Assembly: GCF_002119665.1 (NCBI RefSeq)
Contig: NZ_CP021111.1
Coordinates: 1-64,000, forward strand
Source: Bordetella genomosp. 13
Lineage (GTDB): Bacteria > Pseudomonadota > Gammaproteobacteria > Burkholderiales > Burkholderiaceae_B
DNA length: 64,000 nucleotides
Direction: 5' to 3'
Below, in pieces: positions 20,632 to 28,708 of the stretch. The position numbers were made by a program, and so were the translations under genes. The first letter of the stretch is position 1. The number at the start of each line of letters is the position of its first letter. Below the pieces are notes generated by a model that was given only the letters and a program-made list of their open reading frames with translations, made no database searches and was not told the DNA's origin.

Positions 20632-21540
20632 ATGGATTTGAAGTCGCTGATCCTGCTGGTCGAGATCCTCGACGCCGGCAACCTGAGCGAAGCCGCCCGC
20701 CGGCTGAAAATGACGCGGGCGAACGTCAGCTACCACCTGAACCAGCTCGAGCGCTCGGTGGGCATGCAGCTGGTGCGCCGGACCACGCGGCGCGTCGAGC
20801 CCACCGAACTTGGCATGAAGCTGTATCGCCACGGCCGCAGCATCCAGGAAGAGCTGTCGGCCGCCCGCGAGTCGGTGCAGACGCTGGGCAATACGCTGCA
20901 GGGCCGGGTGCGGCTCAGCGTGCCCAGCGGCTATGGGCACTTCGTGATGGCGCCCTGGCTGCTGGCGTTCAAGCGGCGCTATCCCGGCATCGTGCTCGAC
21001 GTGGTGTTCAACAACAGCGTGGACGATCTGGTGCGCGACGAAGTCGACATCGCCGTGCGCATCATGTCGGCGCCGCCGCCCACGCTGGTGGCCCGCGAAC
21101 TGGGGCCGATGCGCTACTACGCATGTGTGTCGCGCGACTACGCCAGCCGGGCCGCGCTGCCCGAGCACCCTGACGACCTGCAGAAAGGGCCGCTGCTGTG
21201 CGCGGCCGTGATCGGCCGGCCGCTGCGCCTGTCCGCCTACCTGGGCGAGCGCCGCCATCTCGTCACGCTCGAGCCCACGCTGGCGACGCGAGACTATCCC
21301 TTCATGCGGCAGGCCATCCTGGAAGGACTGGGCGTGGGCCTGGTGCCTGATTACGTGGTACGGCAGGACGTCGAGCGGGGCGACGTCGTCACCGTGCTGA
21401 ACGACTGGCGCCTGAGCATCTACGGGCGCAGCATGTTCATGCTGTACATGCCTAACCGGCATCACCCCCGGGCGATATCGACCATGATCGAGTATCTGCT
21501 GGAGTGTGCGCGAGGAGGCGACGTTTCTGCGGCCGGTTGA
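20632..21540 (+). CDS. LysR-family transcriptional regulator
   Basis: A 302-residue LysR-type regulator. The N-terminal winged helix-turn-helix (about 1-60) contains GNLSEAARRLKMTRANVSYHLNQLERSVG. The effector domain follows from about residue 90. It belongs to the short-hinge group in which RRTTRRVEPTE follows the recognition helix. It is divergent from the acyl-CoA operon with a 233-base shared control region carrying TTGACAATC repeats, the classic LysR arrangement, so it probably regulates that operon in response to the substrate acid or its CoA ester. The stop codon is nine bases from the end of the frameshifted toxin gene on the opposite strand. Confidence 0.93.
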   Translation: MDLKSLILLVEILDAGNLSEAARRLKMTRANVSYHLNQLERSVGMQLVRRTTRRVEPTELGMKLYRHGRSIQEELSAARESVQTLGNTLQGRVRLSVPSGYGHFVMAPWLLAFKRRYPGIVLDVVFNNSVDDLVRDEVDIAVRIMSAPPPTLVARELGPMRYYACVSRDYASRAALPEHPDDLQKGPLLCAAVIGRPLRLSAYLGERRHLVTLEPTLATRDYPFMRQAILEGLGVGLVPDYVVRQDVERGDVVTVLNDWRLSIYGRSMFMLYMPNRHHPRAISTMIEYLLECARGGDVSAAG

Positions 21541-21549
21541 GTCCGGGCG

Positions 21550-21835
21550 TCATCCTGTTCGAGGATAGTGTTGCCTCGTGTGCAGCACTCGGATGATGAC
21601 GATGGCGGCTGCGGTTACGCGATAGACCACGACGTAATTCGGATGGGCCACGATTTCTCGCGTGCCGGGGACCCGCCCCGGGGCGGAAAAGGTGCGGATG
21701 CTCTGCCGCGGGCAGGACCGAGTCGTGAATGAGATGGTACAGACGACGTGCCGCTTGGGGATTCTCTTCGGCTATGTCCAGGATGATCTTCGCCAACCGC
21801 CGCTCGGCGGATTCAAGCCAGACAATGGAACGCAT
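21550..21835 (-). pseudogene. RelE/ParE-type toxin gene with a frameshift
   Basis: The first 53 or so codons read MRSIVWLESAERRLAKIILD and on to HLFRPG, the N-terminal half of a RelE/ParE ribosome-dependent nuclease or gyrase toxin. The frame then turns into Arg-rich noise. In the neighbouring frame the rest of the family appears: GTREIVAHPNYVVVYRV, then VIIRVLHTRQHYP and a stop at 21550. One extra base in the CCCCGGGG run at 21676-21683 explains the switch. Removing one G would restore a 94-residue toxin of normal length. It follows the antitoxin gene by 21 bases. Either the toxin is dead, or the run is a sequencing error or a slippage site. Confidence 0.85.
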
Positions 21836-21856
21836 GAGGCGGCCAGACTGCCTTGA

Positions 21857-22078
21857 TCATTCCGATGAGTTTGCCCGGCGGGCCTTCTGGCGTTTCTCGA
21901 CAGCCTCGATAAGGGCTTCCATCCGGCCTCTCACCTCGTCATGCGGAAGCAACTTCGCGTCAGGCGCCGCTGCCTCATGCAATGCGCTTTCGATCTCGGC
22001 CTGTAGCCAACGATCGTAGGCGTCGGCGTCCTCGGCCGTGGCGAGTTTCGAAGGGAGAGGGGAAAGGGCGCGTACCAT
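21857..22078 (-). CDS. PaaA2/stability-determinant-type antitoxin
   Basis: A 73-residue acidic-helical protein upstream of the broken toxin gene. LSPLPSKLATAEDADAYDRWLQAEI and the later PHDEVRGRMEALIEA match the pattern of the small stability-determinant antitoxins (PaaA2 type) that partner RelE/ParE toxins. It has no DNA-binding domain that I can recognise. The in-frame extension upstream to 22168 was rejected because it encodes Arg/Pro-rich sequence, and MVRALSPLPS is the usual beginning. The antitoxin frame is intact although the toxin is frameshifted, as expected when selection for the toxin is lost first. Confidence 0.8.
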   Translation of the reverse strand: MVRALSPLPSKLATAEDADAYDRWLQAEIESALHEAAAPDAKLLPHDEVRGRMEALIEAVEKRQKARRANSSE

Positions 22079-22185
22079 CGAGCCAGTATACGAGGCTGGG
22101 CGCGGGGGGCAAGGGCGTATAGTGCCAGTCGTAGCACGCCCGGCGGCATCACGAAGGCGACGGAACAACTGAAGGAGAACTGGCG
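22079..22185. promoter_or_regulatory. Divergent promoter region, antitoxin and amidase
   Basis: This 107-base gap must hold the start signals for the antitoxin (minus) and the amidase (plus). TATAGT at 22118-22123 is a good plus-strand minus-10 hexamer, about 60 bases before the amidase ATG. CAGTATACGAG (from 22084) and the inverse of GCGTATAGTG (22116-22125) are loosely inverted and could be an operator. GAAGGAG lies just before the amidase start. Confidence 0.35.
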
Positions 22186-23598
22186 ATGTCCGAGACCTCG
22201 ATATGCGACATGACCGCGCTGCAGATGCGCGCCGAGATCGCGGCGGGACACCTGGGCGCGCGCGAAGTCGTGCAGGCGCACCTGGCGCGCATCGAGCGGT
22301 GGAATCCGGCGATCAACGCCATCGTCACGCTGGATGCGGAAGGCGCGCTGCGCCAGGCGGCGCAGGCGGACGAGGCGCAGGCAGCGGGCAAGCCGCTGGG
22401 ACTGCTGCATGGCCTGCCGGTGGCGCACAAGGACAGCTTTCTTACCGCGGGCATGCGCACCACCTATGGCTCGCCGGTGTTCCGCGATTTCGTGCCGACC
22501 CGCGACAGCGTGGTCGTAGAACGCCAGCGCGCTGCGGGCGCGATCACGCTGGGCAAGACCAACATGCCCGAGTTCGGCGCGGGTTCGCACACGTTCAACA
22601 CGGTGTTCGGCGCCACGCGCAATCCCTACGATCGCAGCCGCAGCGCGGGCGGCAGCAGCGGCGGGGCGGCGGCGGCGCTGGCGGCCCGCATGCTGCCGCT
22701 GGCCGACGGCACGGACATGGGCGGATCGCTGCGCAATCCCGCCGGCTTCTGCAACGTCGTGGGCCTGCGGCCCTCGCCCGGTCGCGTGCCCAACCTGCCC
22801 TCGGCGGCCTCGTACGGCACGCTGACGGTGGCCGGGCCCATGGCGCGTACGGTGTCCGACGCGGCCCTGATGCTGGCGGCGCTGGCCGGCGCCGACGCGC
22901 GCGATCCGCTGACCATCGAGCAGGACCCGCGCCGCTTCCTCGATCCGCTGGAGCGCGACTTCGGCGGCGTGCGGGTGGCCTTCACGCTGAATTGGGGCGG
23001 GCTTCCCGTCGAGCCCGCCGTCACGCAGGTGCTGCAGGCGCAGCTGCCCATATTCGAGCAACTGGGCTGCGCGCTGGAAGAGGCATGCCCGGATTTCGGC
23101 GATGCCGATGCCGCTTTTCATGCGCTGCGCGCGCAGCAGTTCGCCATCGCGCAGGGCGACACGGTGCGCAACCACCGCGATCGCGTCAAGCAGACGGTGA
23201 TCTGGAACACCGAGCTGGGCTGGTCGCAGCCCGCCGAGCGCCTGGTGCGCGCCGAGCGCGAACGCACCGCGTTGTTCGAGCGCATGCATGCCTTCATGCA
23301 GCGCCACGAGTTCGTGATCGGCCCGGTCAGCCAGGTGGCGCCGTTCAACGTCGACCTGGAGTACCCGCTGGAGATCGACAACATGCCGATGATGAACTAC
23401 ATCGACTGGATGCGGTCGGGGTACTACATTTCGCTGACCGGCCATCCGGCCATCTCGGTACCGTGCGGATTCACGGCCGATGGCCTGCCGGTGGGCCTGC
23501 AGATCGTCGGCCGTCACCGCGACGAATGGGGCGTGCTGCAGATGGCCTACGCGTTCGAGCAGGCCACGCGGTTCTGGCAGCGCGCGCCCGTGCTGTAG
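22186..23598 (+). CDS. Amidase-signature family hydrolase
   Basis: A 470-residue amidase of the amidase-signature family, hydrolysing a carboxamide to acid and ammonia or amine. The Ser-cisSer-Lys triad can be placed exactly by spacing: Lys82 in VAHKDSF, cis-Ser157 in GGSSGG and nucleophile Ser181 in DMGGSLRNPA. The oxyanion-hole region around TDMGG is intact. There is no signal peptide, so it is cytoplasmic. It has the family's usual length, and a clear AAGGAG lies upstream of the ATG. It lacks the full glycine-rich context and gene neighbours (gatC, gatB) of GatA, so it is not the tRNA amidotransferase subunit. The substrate is unknown. Confidence 0.93.
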   Translation: MSETSICDMTALQMRAEIAAGHLGAREVVQAHLARIERWNPAINAIVTLDAEGALRQAAQADEAQAAGKPLGLLHGLPVAHKDSFLTAGMRTTYGSPVFRDFVPTRDSVVVERQRAAGAITLGKTNMPEFGAGSHTFNTVFGATRNPYDRSRSAGGSSGGAAAALAARMLPLADGTDMGGSLRNPAGFCNVVGLRPSPGRVPNLPSAASYGTLTVAGPMARTVSDAALMLAALAGADARDPLTIEQDPRRFLDPLERDFGGVRVAFTLNWGGLPVEPAVTQVLQAQLPIFEQLGCALEEACPDFGDADAAFHALRAQQFAIAQGDTVRNHRDRVKQTVIWNTELGWSQPAERLVRAERERTALFERMHAFMQRHEFVIGPVSQVAPFNVDLEYPLEIDNMPMMNYIDWMRSGYYISLTGHPAISVPCGFTADGLPVGLQIVGRHRDEWGVLQMAYAFEQATRFWQRAPVL

Positions 23599-23633
23599 CG
23601 GTGTTGCCGTAGCGGCCGAGAGCCGCTTGCCGG

Positions 23634-23918
23634 CTACAGCTGCTCGAAGCGCCCGTAGCGCTTTTCGGTGAATTCGCGGCGCGTCTCCAGTTCGCGCACG
23701 GTGGCCGCGGGCGGGCCGCGACGCAGCCATTCGAGCATGTGGTCCACCTGGTCCGGCGTGCCCTGCACCAGCGCTTCGACCGTGCCGTCCTCGAGGTTCT
23801 GCACCCAGCCGGTGACGCCCAGCATGTGGGCGCGCCGCACGGTGGCGTGGCGATAGCCGACGCCCTGGACCTTGCCCCTGATGGTGACGTGGACGGTTTC
23901 GATGGGGGCGTTCGTCAT
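23634..23918 (-). CDS. acyP: Acylphosphatase
   Basis: A 94-residue acylphosphatase, which hydrolyses the mixed anhydride bond of acyl phosphates such as carbamoyl or acetyl phosphate. The active site is fully recognisable: GKVQGVGYR with catalytic Arg23, and GWVQNLEDGTVE with Asn41, at the canonical residue numbers. The ATG at 23918 is chosen because AAGGA lies seven bases upstream and the product then has the standard length. The longer frame to 24032 adds unrelated sequence. The gene is convergent with the amidase and divergent from the lactate dehydrogenase. Confidence 0.95.
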   Translation of the reverse strand: MTNAPIETVHVTIRGKVQGVGYRHATVRRAHMLGVTGWVQNLEDGTVEALVQGTPDQVDHMLEWLRRGPPAATVRELETRREFTEKRYGRFEQL

Positions 23919-24005
23919 GAGTCTGTCCTTATCCTGCTGGCCGGGAAACGGGTCGGCCTTAAGTCCGATTATGCGATGGATCGGCCGCCTGGTGGCCGGG
24001 CCCGG

Positions 24006-24043
24006 GCGTATACTGGGCAGCGCTCGCGCCAAGGCGCGTATAC
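24006..24043. promoter_or_regulatory. Paired GCGTATAC boxes upstream of lactate dehydrogenase
   Basis: GCGTATAC occurs at 24006-24013 and again at 24036-24043, exactly 30 bases apart, close to three helical turns, in the 173-base gap between acyP and the lactate dehydrogenase gene. The first copy includes TATACT, a good minus-10 hexamer. The two copies could be sites for a dimeric regulator, but no regulator gene is adjacent. Confidence 0.35.
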
Positions 24044-24091
24044 CGCATCTGCATTTCCCCGCTCCGTGGCCATCACGATCCCAATAACACC

Positions 24092-25255
24092 ATGAGCCAG
24101 AATCTCTCCACCATCACCAGCATCGAAGACCTGCGCGTCATCGCGCAGAAGCGCGTGCCGCGCATGTTCTACGACTACGCCGATTCCGGCGCGTGGACCG
24201 AAAGCACCTATCGCGCCAACGAGGACGATTTCCGCCGCATCAAGCTGCGCCAGCGCGTGGCGGTGGACATGGAAGGCCGCTCGCTGGCCACCACCATGGC
24301 CGGCCAGGACGCGATCATGCCCGTGGCGCTGGCCCCCACGGGCCTGACCGGCATGCAGCACGCCAACGGCGAGATGCTCGCCGCCCGTGCCGCCGCCGAC
24401 TTCGGCGTGCCCTTCACGCTGTCCACCATGAGCATCTGCTCGATCGAGGACGTGGCCCAGTTCACGCGCCGGCCATTCTGGTTCCAGCTGTACGTGATGC
24501 GCGACCGCGAGTTCATCGCCAACCTCATCGACCGCGCCAAGGCCGCCAACTGCTCGGCGCTCGTGCTCACGCTCGACCTGCAGATCCTGGGGCAGCGCCA
24601 CAAGGACATCAAGAACGGCCTGTCCGCGCCGCCCAAGCCCACGCTGCGCAATCTCATCAACCTGGCCACCAAGCCGCGCTGGTGCATGGGCATGCTGGGC
24701 ACCAACCGCCGCTCGTTCGGCAACATCGTCGGCCACGCCAAGAACGTCACCGACCTGTCCTCGCTGTCGTCGTGGACGGCCGAGCAGTTCGACCCGCGCC
24801 TGAGCTGGGCCGACGTCGAGTGGATCAAGCAGCGCTGGGGCGGCAAGCTGATCCTCAAGGGCATTCTCGATGCCGAAGACGCGCGCCTGGCCGCCGACAG
24901 CGGCGCCGATGCGCTCATCGTCAGCAACCACGGCGGGCGCCAGCTCGACGGCGCGCTGTCTTCCATCAGCGTGCTGCCTTCCATCGTGGAAGCCGCCGGC
25001 TCGCGCATGGAGATCTGGCTGGACGGCGGCATCCGCTCGGGCCAGGACGTGCTGAAGGCCGTGGCGCTGGGCGCGCGCGGCACGATGATCGGACGCGCCT
25101 TCCTGTATGGCCTGGGCGCCTACGGCGAGGCCGGCGTGAAGCGCGTGCTCGAGATCCTGTACAAGGAAATGGACGTCACCATGGCGCTGTGCGGCCGCAA
25201 GAACCTGTCGCAGGTCGACCGCAGCATTCTCGTGCCGGGTACGTATCCCGAGTGA
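24092..25255 (+). CDS. lldD: FMN-dependent L-lactate dehydrogenase / 2-hydroxy-acid oxidoreductase
   Basis: A 387-residue FMN TIM-barrel enzyme of the alpha-hydroxy-acid oxidase family, most like respiratory L-lactate dehydrogenase, which oxidises L-lactate to pyruvate at the membrane face and reduces quinone. Active-site features: the N-terminal Tyr in MFYDYADSG, the LAPTGLTGMQH phosphate/flavin loop, LTLDLQILGQRHKD, and the catalytic His280 with Arg283 in SNHGGRQLDGA. The C-terminal DGGIRSGQDVLKA and GARGTMIGRAFLYG bind the FMN phosphate. Length and motif set fit LldD. A different 2-hydroxy acid such as mandelate is possible. No lactate permease is adjacent. A strong terminator follows. Confidence 0.88.
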   Translation: MSQNLSTITSIEDLRVIAQKRVPRMFYDYADSGAWTESTYRANEDDFRRIKLRQRVAVDMEGRSLATTMAGQDAIMPVALAPTGLTGMQHANGEMLAARAAADFGVPFTLSTMSICSIEDVAQFTRRPFWFQLYVMRDREFIANLIDRAKAANCSALVLTLDLQILGQRHKDIKNGLSAPPKPTLRNLINLATKPRWCMGMLGTNRRSFGNIVGHAKNVTDLSSLSSWTAEQFDPRLSWADVEWIKQRWGGKLILKGILDAEDARLAADSGADALIVSNHGGRQLDGALSSISVLPSIVEAAGSRMEIWLDGGIRSGQDVLKAVALGARGTMIGRAFLYGLGAYGEAGVKRVLEILYKEMDVTMALCGRKNLSQVDRSILVPGTYPE

Positions 25256-25288
25256 CGTTCGCGCGTTTTTGCTCGCGCGAGAACCCCG

Positions 25289-25313
25289 AAAAGGCCGCAC
25301 ACGCGGCCTTTTT
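25289..25313. terminator. Bidirectional intrinsic terminator
   Basis: AAAAGGCCGC, a loop of four bases and GCGGCCTTTTT form a perfect G+C-rich stem flanked by A-run and T-run, so it can end transcription from both sides. It follows lldD by 33 bases and its last base is the last base of the stop codon of the convergent LysR gene. Confidence 0.85.
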
Positions 25314-26227
25314 CATGGCGCCCACAGCGGGTTGGGCACCGAGAAGTCGATGGTCTGCAGAATCAGCCGCTTGACGATGCGCGTCATGGGGCGGATGTCG
25401 TCGCGCAGCCAGATCATGTGATAGGCCAGCGTCGGCGCGGCCGGTTCGCTGCGCAGCGCCACCAGTTTGCCCTGCCTGACCAGTGGCTGCACATAGTCCG
25501 CCGGCAGAAAGCTGATGCCCATGCTGGAGACGGTCAGGCCGGTGATGACCGTGAGGCTGTTGCACACGATAGTGCGCCGCACTTTCAGGTTGTGCAGCGT
25601 CAGCCAGCTATTGAAGGCCGTCGCCAGGCCCGACTCTGGCGGATGGGCCAGCACGTCCAGGCTGGCGAAGTCCTCGCGGCCCAGCACGGCGCCGGCGCCC
25701 GCCAGCCGCGGCGACGCCACCCAGGTGAACGGCACGTGCGCCACGACCTGGCTGTCCAGCGCCGTCCCGGAGGGCGGCCCCGCGATGATGGCGAAATCCA
25801 GTTCGCCACGTTGCACCAGGCGCTGCAGATGGCCGGTAAGGACGACCTGCGGCGCCAGCACTAACTGCGGATGGGCGGCGCGCACTTTGTCGACGAACCG
25901 GGGCAGCCACGTCGATGCCGACAGCTCGCTGATGCCGAACCTGCAGATGCCCGTCAACGCGCGGCTGTCCGGGTCGGCGCCGGCGTCGCGTTCCAATGAT
26001 TCCATCATGTCGAGCACTGCCCGGCATCGAGGCAGAAGCCGCTCGCCCACCGCGGTGGGCACGGACTGCTTGCGGCTGCGGTCGAACAGCGCGCATGCCA
26101 GCTCGTCTTCCAGTTCGGCGATGCGTTTGGACAGCGACGACTGCGTGATGTGCAGGCGGGCGGCCGCCGCGGCGAAATTGCCCAAGGTGGCGGCCCAGTA
26201 AAAGGCCTGGATCTGCTTCAGCGTCAT
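25313..26227 (-). CDS. LysR-family transcriptional regulator
   Basis: A 304-residue LysR regulator. The N-terminal helix-turn-helix is MTLKQIQAFYWAATLGNFAAAAARLHITQSSLSKRIAELE-like, in which AAAARL and QSSLSKRI are the recognition elements. The effector-binding domain begins near residue 90. The ATG at 26227 is chosen since the longer frame to 26416 puts unrelated sequence before the domain. It is divergent from the Bug receptor and acyl-CoA catabolic genes, with a 258-base shared region, and is therefore the likely regulator of that operon. The stop codon lies inside the bidirectional terminator shared with lldD. Confidence 0.93.
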   Translation of the reverse strand: MTLKQIQAFYWAATLGNFAAAAARLHITQSSLSKRIAELEDELACALFDRSRKQSVPTAVGERLLPRCRAVLDMMESLERDAGADPDSRALTGICRFGISELSASTWLPRFVDKVRAAHPQLVLAPQVVLTGHLQRLVQRGELDFAIIAGPPSGTALDSQVVAHVPFTWVASPRLAGAGAVLGREDFASLDVLAHPPESGLATAFNSWLTLHNLKVRRTIVCNSLTVITGLTVSSMGISFLPADYVQPLVRQGKLVALRSEPAAPTLAYHMIWLRDDIRPMTRIVKRLILQTIDFSVPNPLWAP

Positions 26228-26485
26228 GGAGGGATCGGAAGCGTGAGGAAAAGCAATATTAAGTTCCTTGCACGCATGCGCAAACCGGCCTCTCCTGGAA
26301 GGCGGCGCGACGCGACGTAGCACATGCGGCTCCGTTGCATTCCGGAGTGCGGCGCTCATATTCCTTTTTCGACTGACGTCGGTTTCGAAATTATCGCTTT
26401 CCTCAATGCCCGGCACTTCGTACGCTTCACGGGTCCGACGGCGGCTTCAGACCTCCGCGGCGACAAAAACCAAAGGAGACGACAA

Positions 26486-27457
26486 ATGGTCAAGTGGAGA
26501 TTGCTGTGCGCGGCGCTGGGGTTGGCCGCGACCTGCGGCCAGCCGGTGTGGGCGGCATGGCCCGACGACCAGCCCATCGAGGTGCTGGTCGGCTTTGCCG
26601 CCGGCGGCACCACCGACATCATGGCGCGGTCGCTGGCGCCTTATATCGAGAAGCAGCTTGGCGGCAAGGCACGCCTGGTGATCGTCAATAAGCCGGGCGC
26701 GTCGGGCGAGCTCGCGGTCCACCAGATGCAGCGCGCCAAGCCCGATGGCTACACCCTGGCCATCGTCAACCTGCCGGGGTACTTCTTCCTGCCCATGATG
26801 CGGCAGACCAGCTATGACCCGGGCCGCGTGGCGCTCGTGGCCCGGGTGGTGTCCGACCCCACCGTGCTCGTCACGCGCGCGAACAAGGGGCCGCAGACGA
26901 TGAAGCAGGTGATGGACCAGCTGGCGAGCAAGCCCCGCTCCCTGTCGGCCGGCCACAACGGCATCGGCACCAATGGCCACCTGGCCATGCAGCGCATGCA
27001 GACGGCGGGCAAGGTCGCCCTGAACGACATCCCGTTCAAAGGCACGTCCGAGCAGAAGACCAGCCTGGGCGGCGGCCACATCGACCTGGCCTTCGTGTCC
27101 GCCTCGGAGGTACAGCAGGCGCAGGCCGAGGGGCTGAAGATGCTGGCGCAGTTTCGCCGCGATCGCCTGCCCTCGCTGCCCGATGTGCCGACTACGTTCG
27201 AAAGCGGGCTGCCGGCGGAGATGACCGCCGAGCGCGGCTTCGCAATGCCCAAAGACGTGCCCGCCGACGTTGCGCAGCGGCTGAGCAAGGCCATCGAGAA
27301 TGCCATGGCCGATCCCGGCTATCGGGCCGTGGCGCGCTTCGACGCACCATTCCTGTCCTATCTCGATGGCCCGGCATGGGAGCGGCGGGTGGAGGACGAG
27401 CGCAAGGCGTATGCCCCGCTTGCCCGCGAGCTGAAAGAAAAGGAATCGTCGCGATGA
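26486..27457 (+). CDS. Bug-family (TctC) periplasmic receptor
   Basis: A 323-residue Bug-type solute receptor with a signal peptide of about 23 residues (cleavage near VWA-A). Family elements are PDDQPIEVLVGFAAGGTTD and VIVNKPGASGE, the latter deviating from the usual VVENRPGAGG by Lys and Ser substitutions in the ligand-side loop. AAGGAGA lies six bases before the ATG at 26486. The in-frame extension to 26324 was discarded. It heads a five-gene plus-strand operon with CoA transferase, two acyl-CoA dehydrogenases and a crotonase, so the ligand is probably the acid that enters this pathway. Confidence 0.9.
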   Translation: MVKWRLLCAALGLAATCGQPVWAAWPDDQPIEVLVGFAAGGTTDIMARSLAPYIEKQLGGKARLVIVNKPGASGELAVHQMQRAKPDGYTLAIVNLPGYFFLPMMRQTSYDPGRVALVARVVSDPTVLVTRANKGPQTMKQVMDQLASKPRSLSAGHNGIGTNGHLAMQRMQTAGKVALNDIPFKGTSEQKTSLGGGHIDLAFVSASEVQQAQAEGLKMLAQFRRDRLPSLPDVPTTFESGLPAEMTAERGFAMPKDVPADVAQRLSKAIENAMADPGYRAVARFDAPFLSYLDGPAWERRVEDERKAYAPLARELKEKESSR

Positions 27458-27483
27458 TCATCGCCCTGGCAGGAGTGGCATGA

Positions 27484-28707
27484 ATGGCTGGAGCGCTTTC
27501 TCACCTGCGCGTCATCGACCTGTCGCGCATTCTCGCGGGGCCCTGGGCGGCACAGACGCTGGCCGACCTGGGAGCCGACGTCATCAAGATCGAGCGGCCC
27601 GGACAGGGCGACGATACCCGGGGGTGGGGGCCTCCGTTCCTGCGCGATGACGACGGAGCCGACACGTCCGAAACGGCGTACTTCATGTGCGCCAACCGCG
27701 GCAAGCGGTCCGTGACCGTCGACATCGCCACCGCGGCGGGCCAGGCCATCGTCCGCAAGCTGGTGGTGGATGCAGACGTCGTGATCGAGAACTACAAGGT
27801 GGGAGACCTGGCCCGCTATGGGCTGGACTATGCCGCCTTGCGCGAACTCAAGCCCGACCTGGTGTACTGCTCGATCACCGGCTTCGGCCAGACCGGAGAC
27901 ATGCGCGCGCATGCCGGCTACGACTTCATGGTGCAAGGCATGGGCGGCCTGATGAGCCTGACGGGCGATGCCGACGACCTGCCCGGAGGCGGGCCCAAGA
28001 AGGTTGGCGTCCCGGTGGCCGATCTGATGACGGGCATGTATGCCGCCGTGGCCATTCTCGCGGCGCTGGCGCGCCGCGACCGCGAGGGTGTGGGCGAATA
28101 CATCGACATGGCCCTGTTGGACTGCCAGGTGGCGATGCTGTCGAACCAGGCGCAGAACTATCTGATCTCGGGCGAGGTGCCGCGGCGGTTCGGCAACGCG
28201 CATCCCAACGTGGTGCCCTATCAATCGTTTCGCACGGCCGACGGCCATGTCATCCTGGCGGTGGGCAACGACGGCCAGTTCCGGCGTTTCTGCGGGTTGG
28301 CCGGACTCGAGGCGCTGGCCGACGACGGACGTTTCCGAACCAATGCCGGCCGCGTCATGCATCGCGACCAGCTCGTGCCGCTGATTGCACAGGCGATGCA
28401 GCAGCAGTCCACCGCATGGTGGTGCGAGCAGCTGGGCCGCAATGCCGTGCCCTGCGGGCCGATCAACCGGCTTGACCAGACCTTCGCCGAGGCCCAGGTC
28501 GTGCACCGCGGCATGCGCATGACGATGCGGCATGCCGCCGGCGCCGACGTGCCCTTGGTGGCCAACCCGATCCATTTCGAACGGCATCCCATCGAGTACC
28601 GCGATCCGCCGCCGCTGCTGGGGCAGCATACCGATGAAGTGCTGGAGGATCTGCTGGACATGTCCGCCGGCCAGATCGCGGACCTGCGCCGTGAAGGAGT
28701 GATCTAG
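27484..28707 (+). CDS. Family III (CaiB/BaiF) CoA transferase
   Basis: A 407-residue class III CoA transferase, which moves CoA from a donor thioester to a free carboxylic acid through an aspartyl-CoA intermediate. The N-terminal HLRVIDLSRILAGPWAAQTLADLGADVIKIERP is the standard opening, and GVPVADLMTGMYAA carries the catalytic aspartate. It replaces an ATP-dependent ligase as the activation step in this operon, unlike the cluster at 16-20 kb, which uses a ligase. The ATG at 27484 is preceded by AGGAG at a short distance. The preceding ATG at 27480 is out of frame. The stop is one base before the next start. Confidence 0.93.
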   Translation: MAGALSHLRVIDLSRILAGPWAAQTLADLGADVIKIERPGQGDDTRGWGPPFLRDDDGADTSETAYFMCANRGKRSVTVDIATAAGQAIVRKLVVDADVVIENYKVGDLARYGLDYAALRELKPDLVYCSITGFGQTGDMRAHAGYDFMVQGMGGLMSLTGDADDLPGGGPKKVGVPVADLMTGMYAAVAILAALARRDREGVGEYIDMALLDCQVAMLSNQAQNYLISGEVPRRFGNAHPNVVPYQSFRTADGHVILAVGNDGQFRRFCGLAGLEALADDGRFRTNAGRVMHRDQLVPLIAQAMQQQSTAWWCEQLGRNAVPCGPINRLDQTFAEAQVVHRGMRMTMRHAAGADVPLVANPIHFERHPIEYRDPPPLLGQHTDEVLEDLLDMSAGQIADLRREGVI

Positions 28708-28708
28708 C

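Noticed and set aside
23609..23633. AGCGGC-CGAGA-GCCGCT hairpin between the amidase and acyP genes
   Set aside because: Good six-base stem but no T-run on either strand, so a terminator call is not supported.
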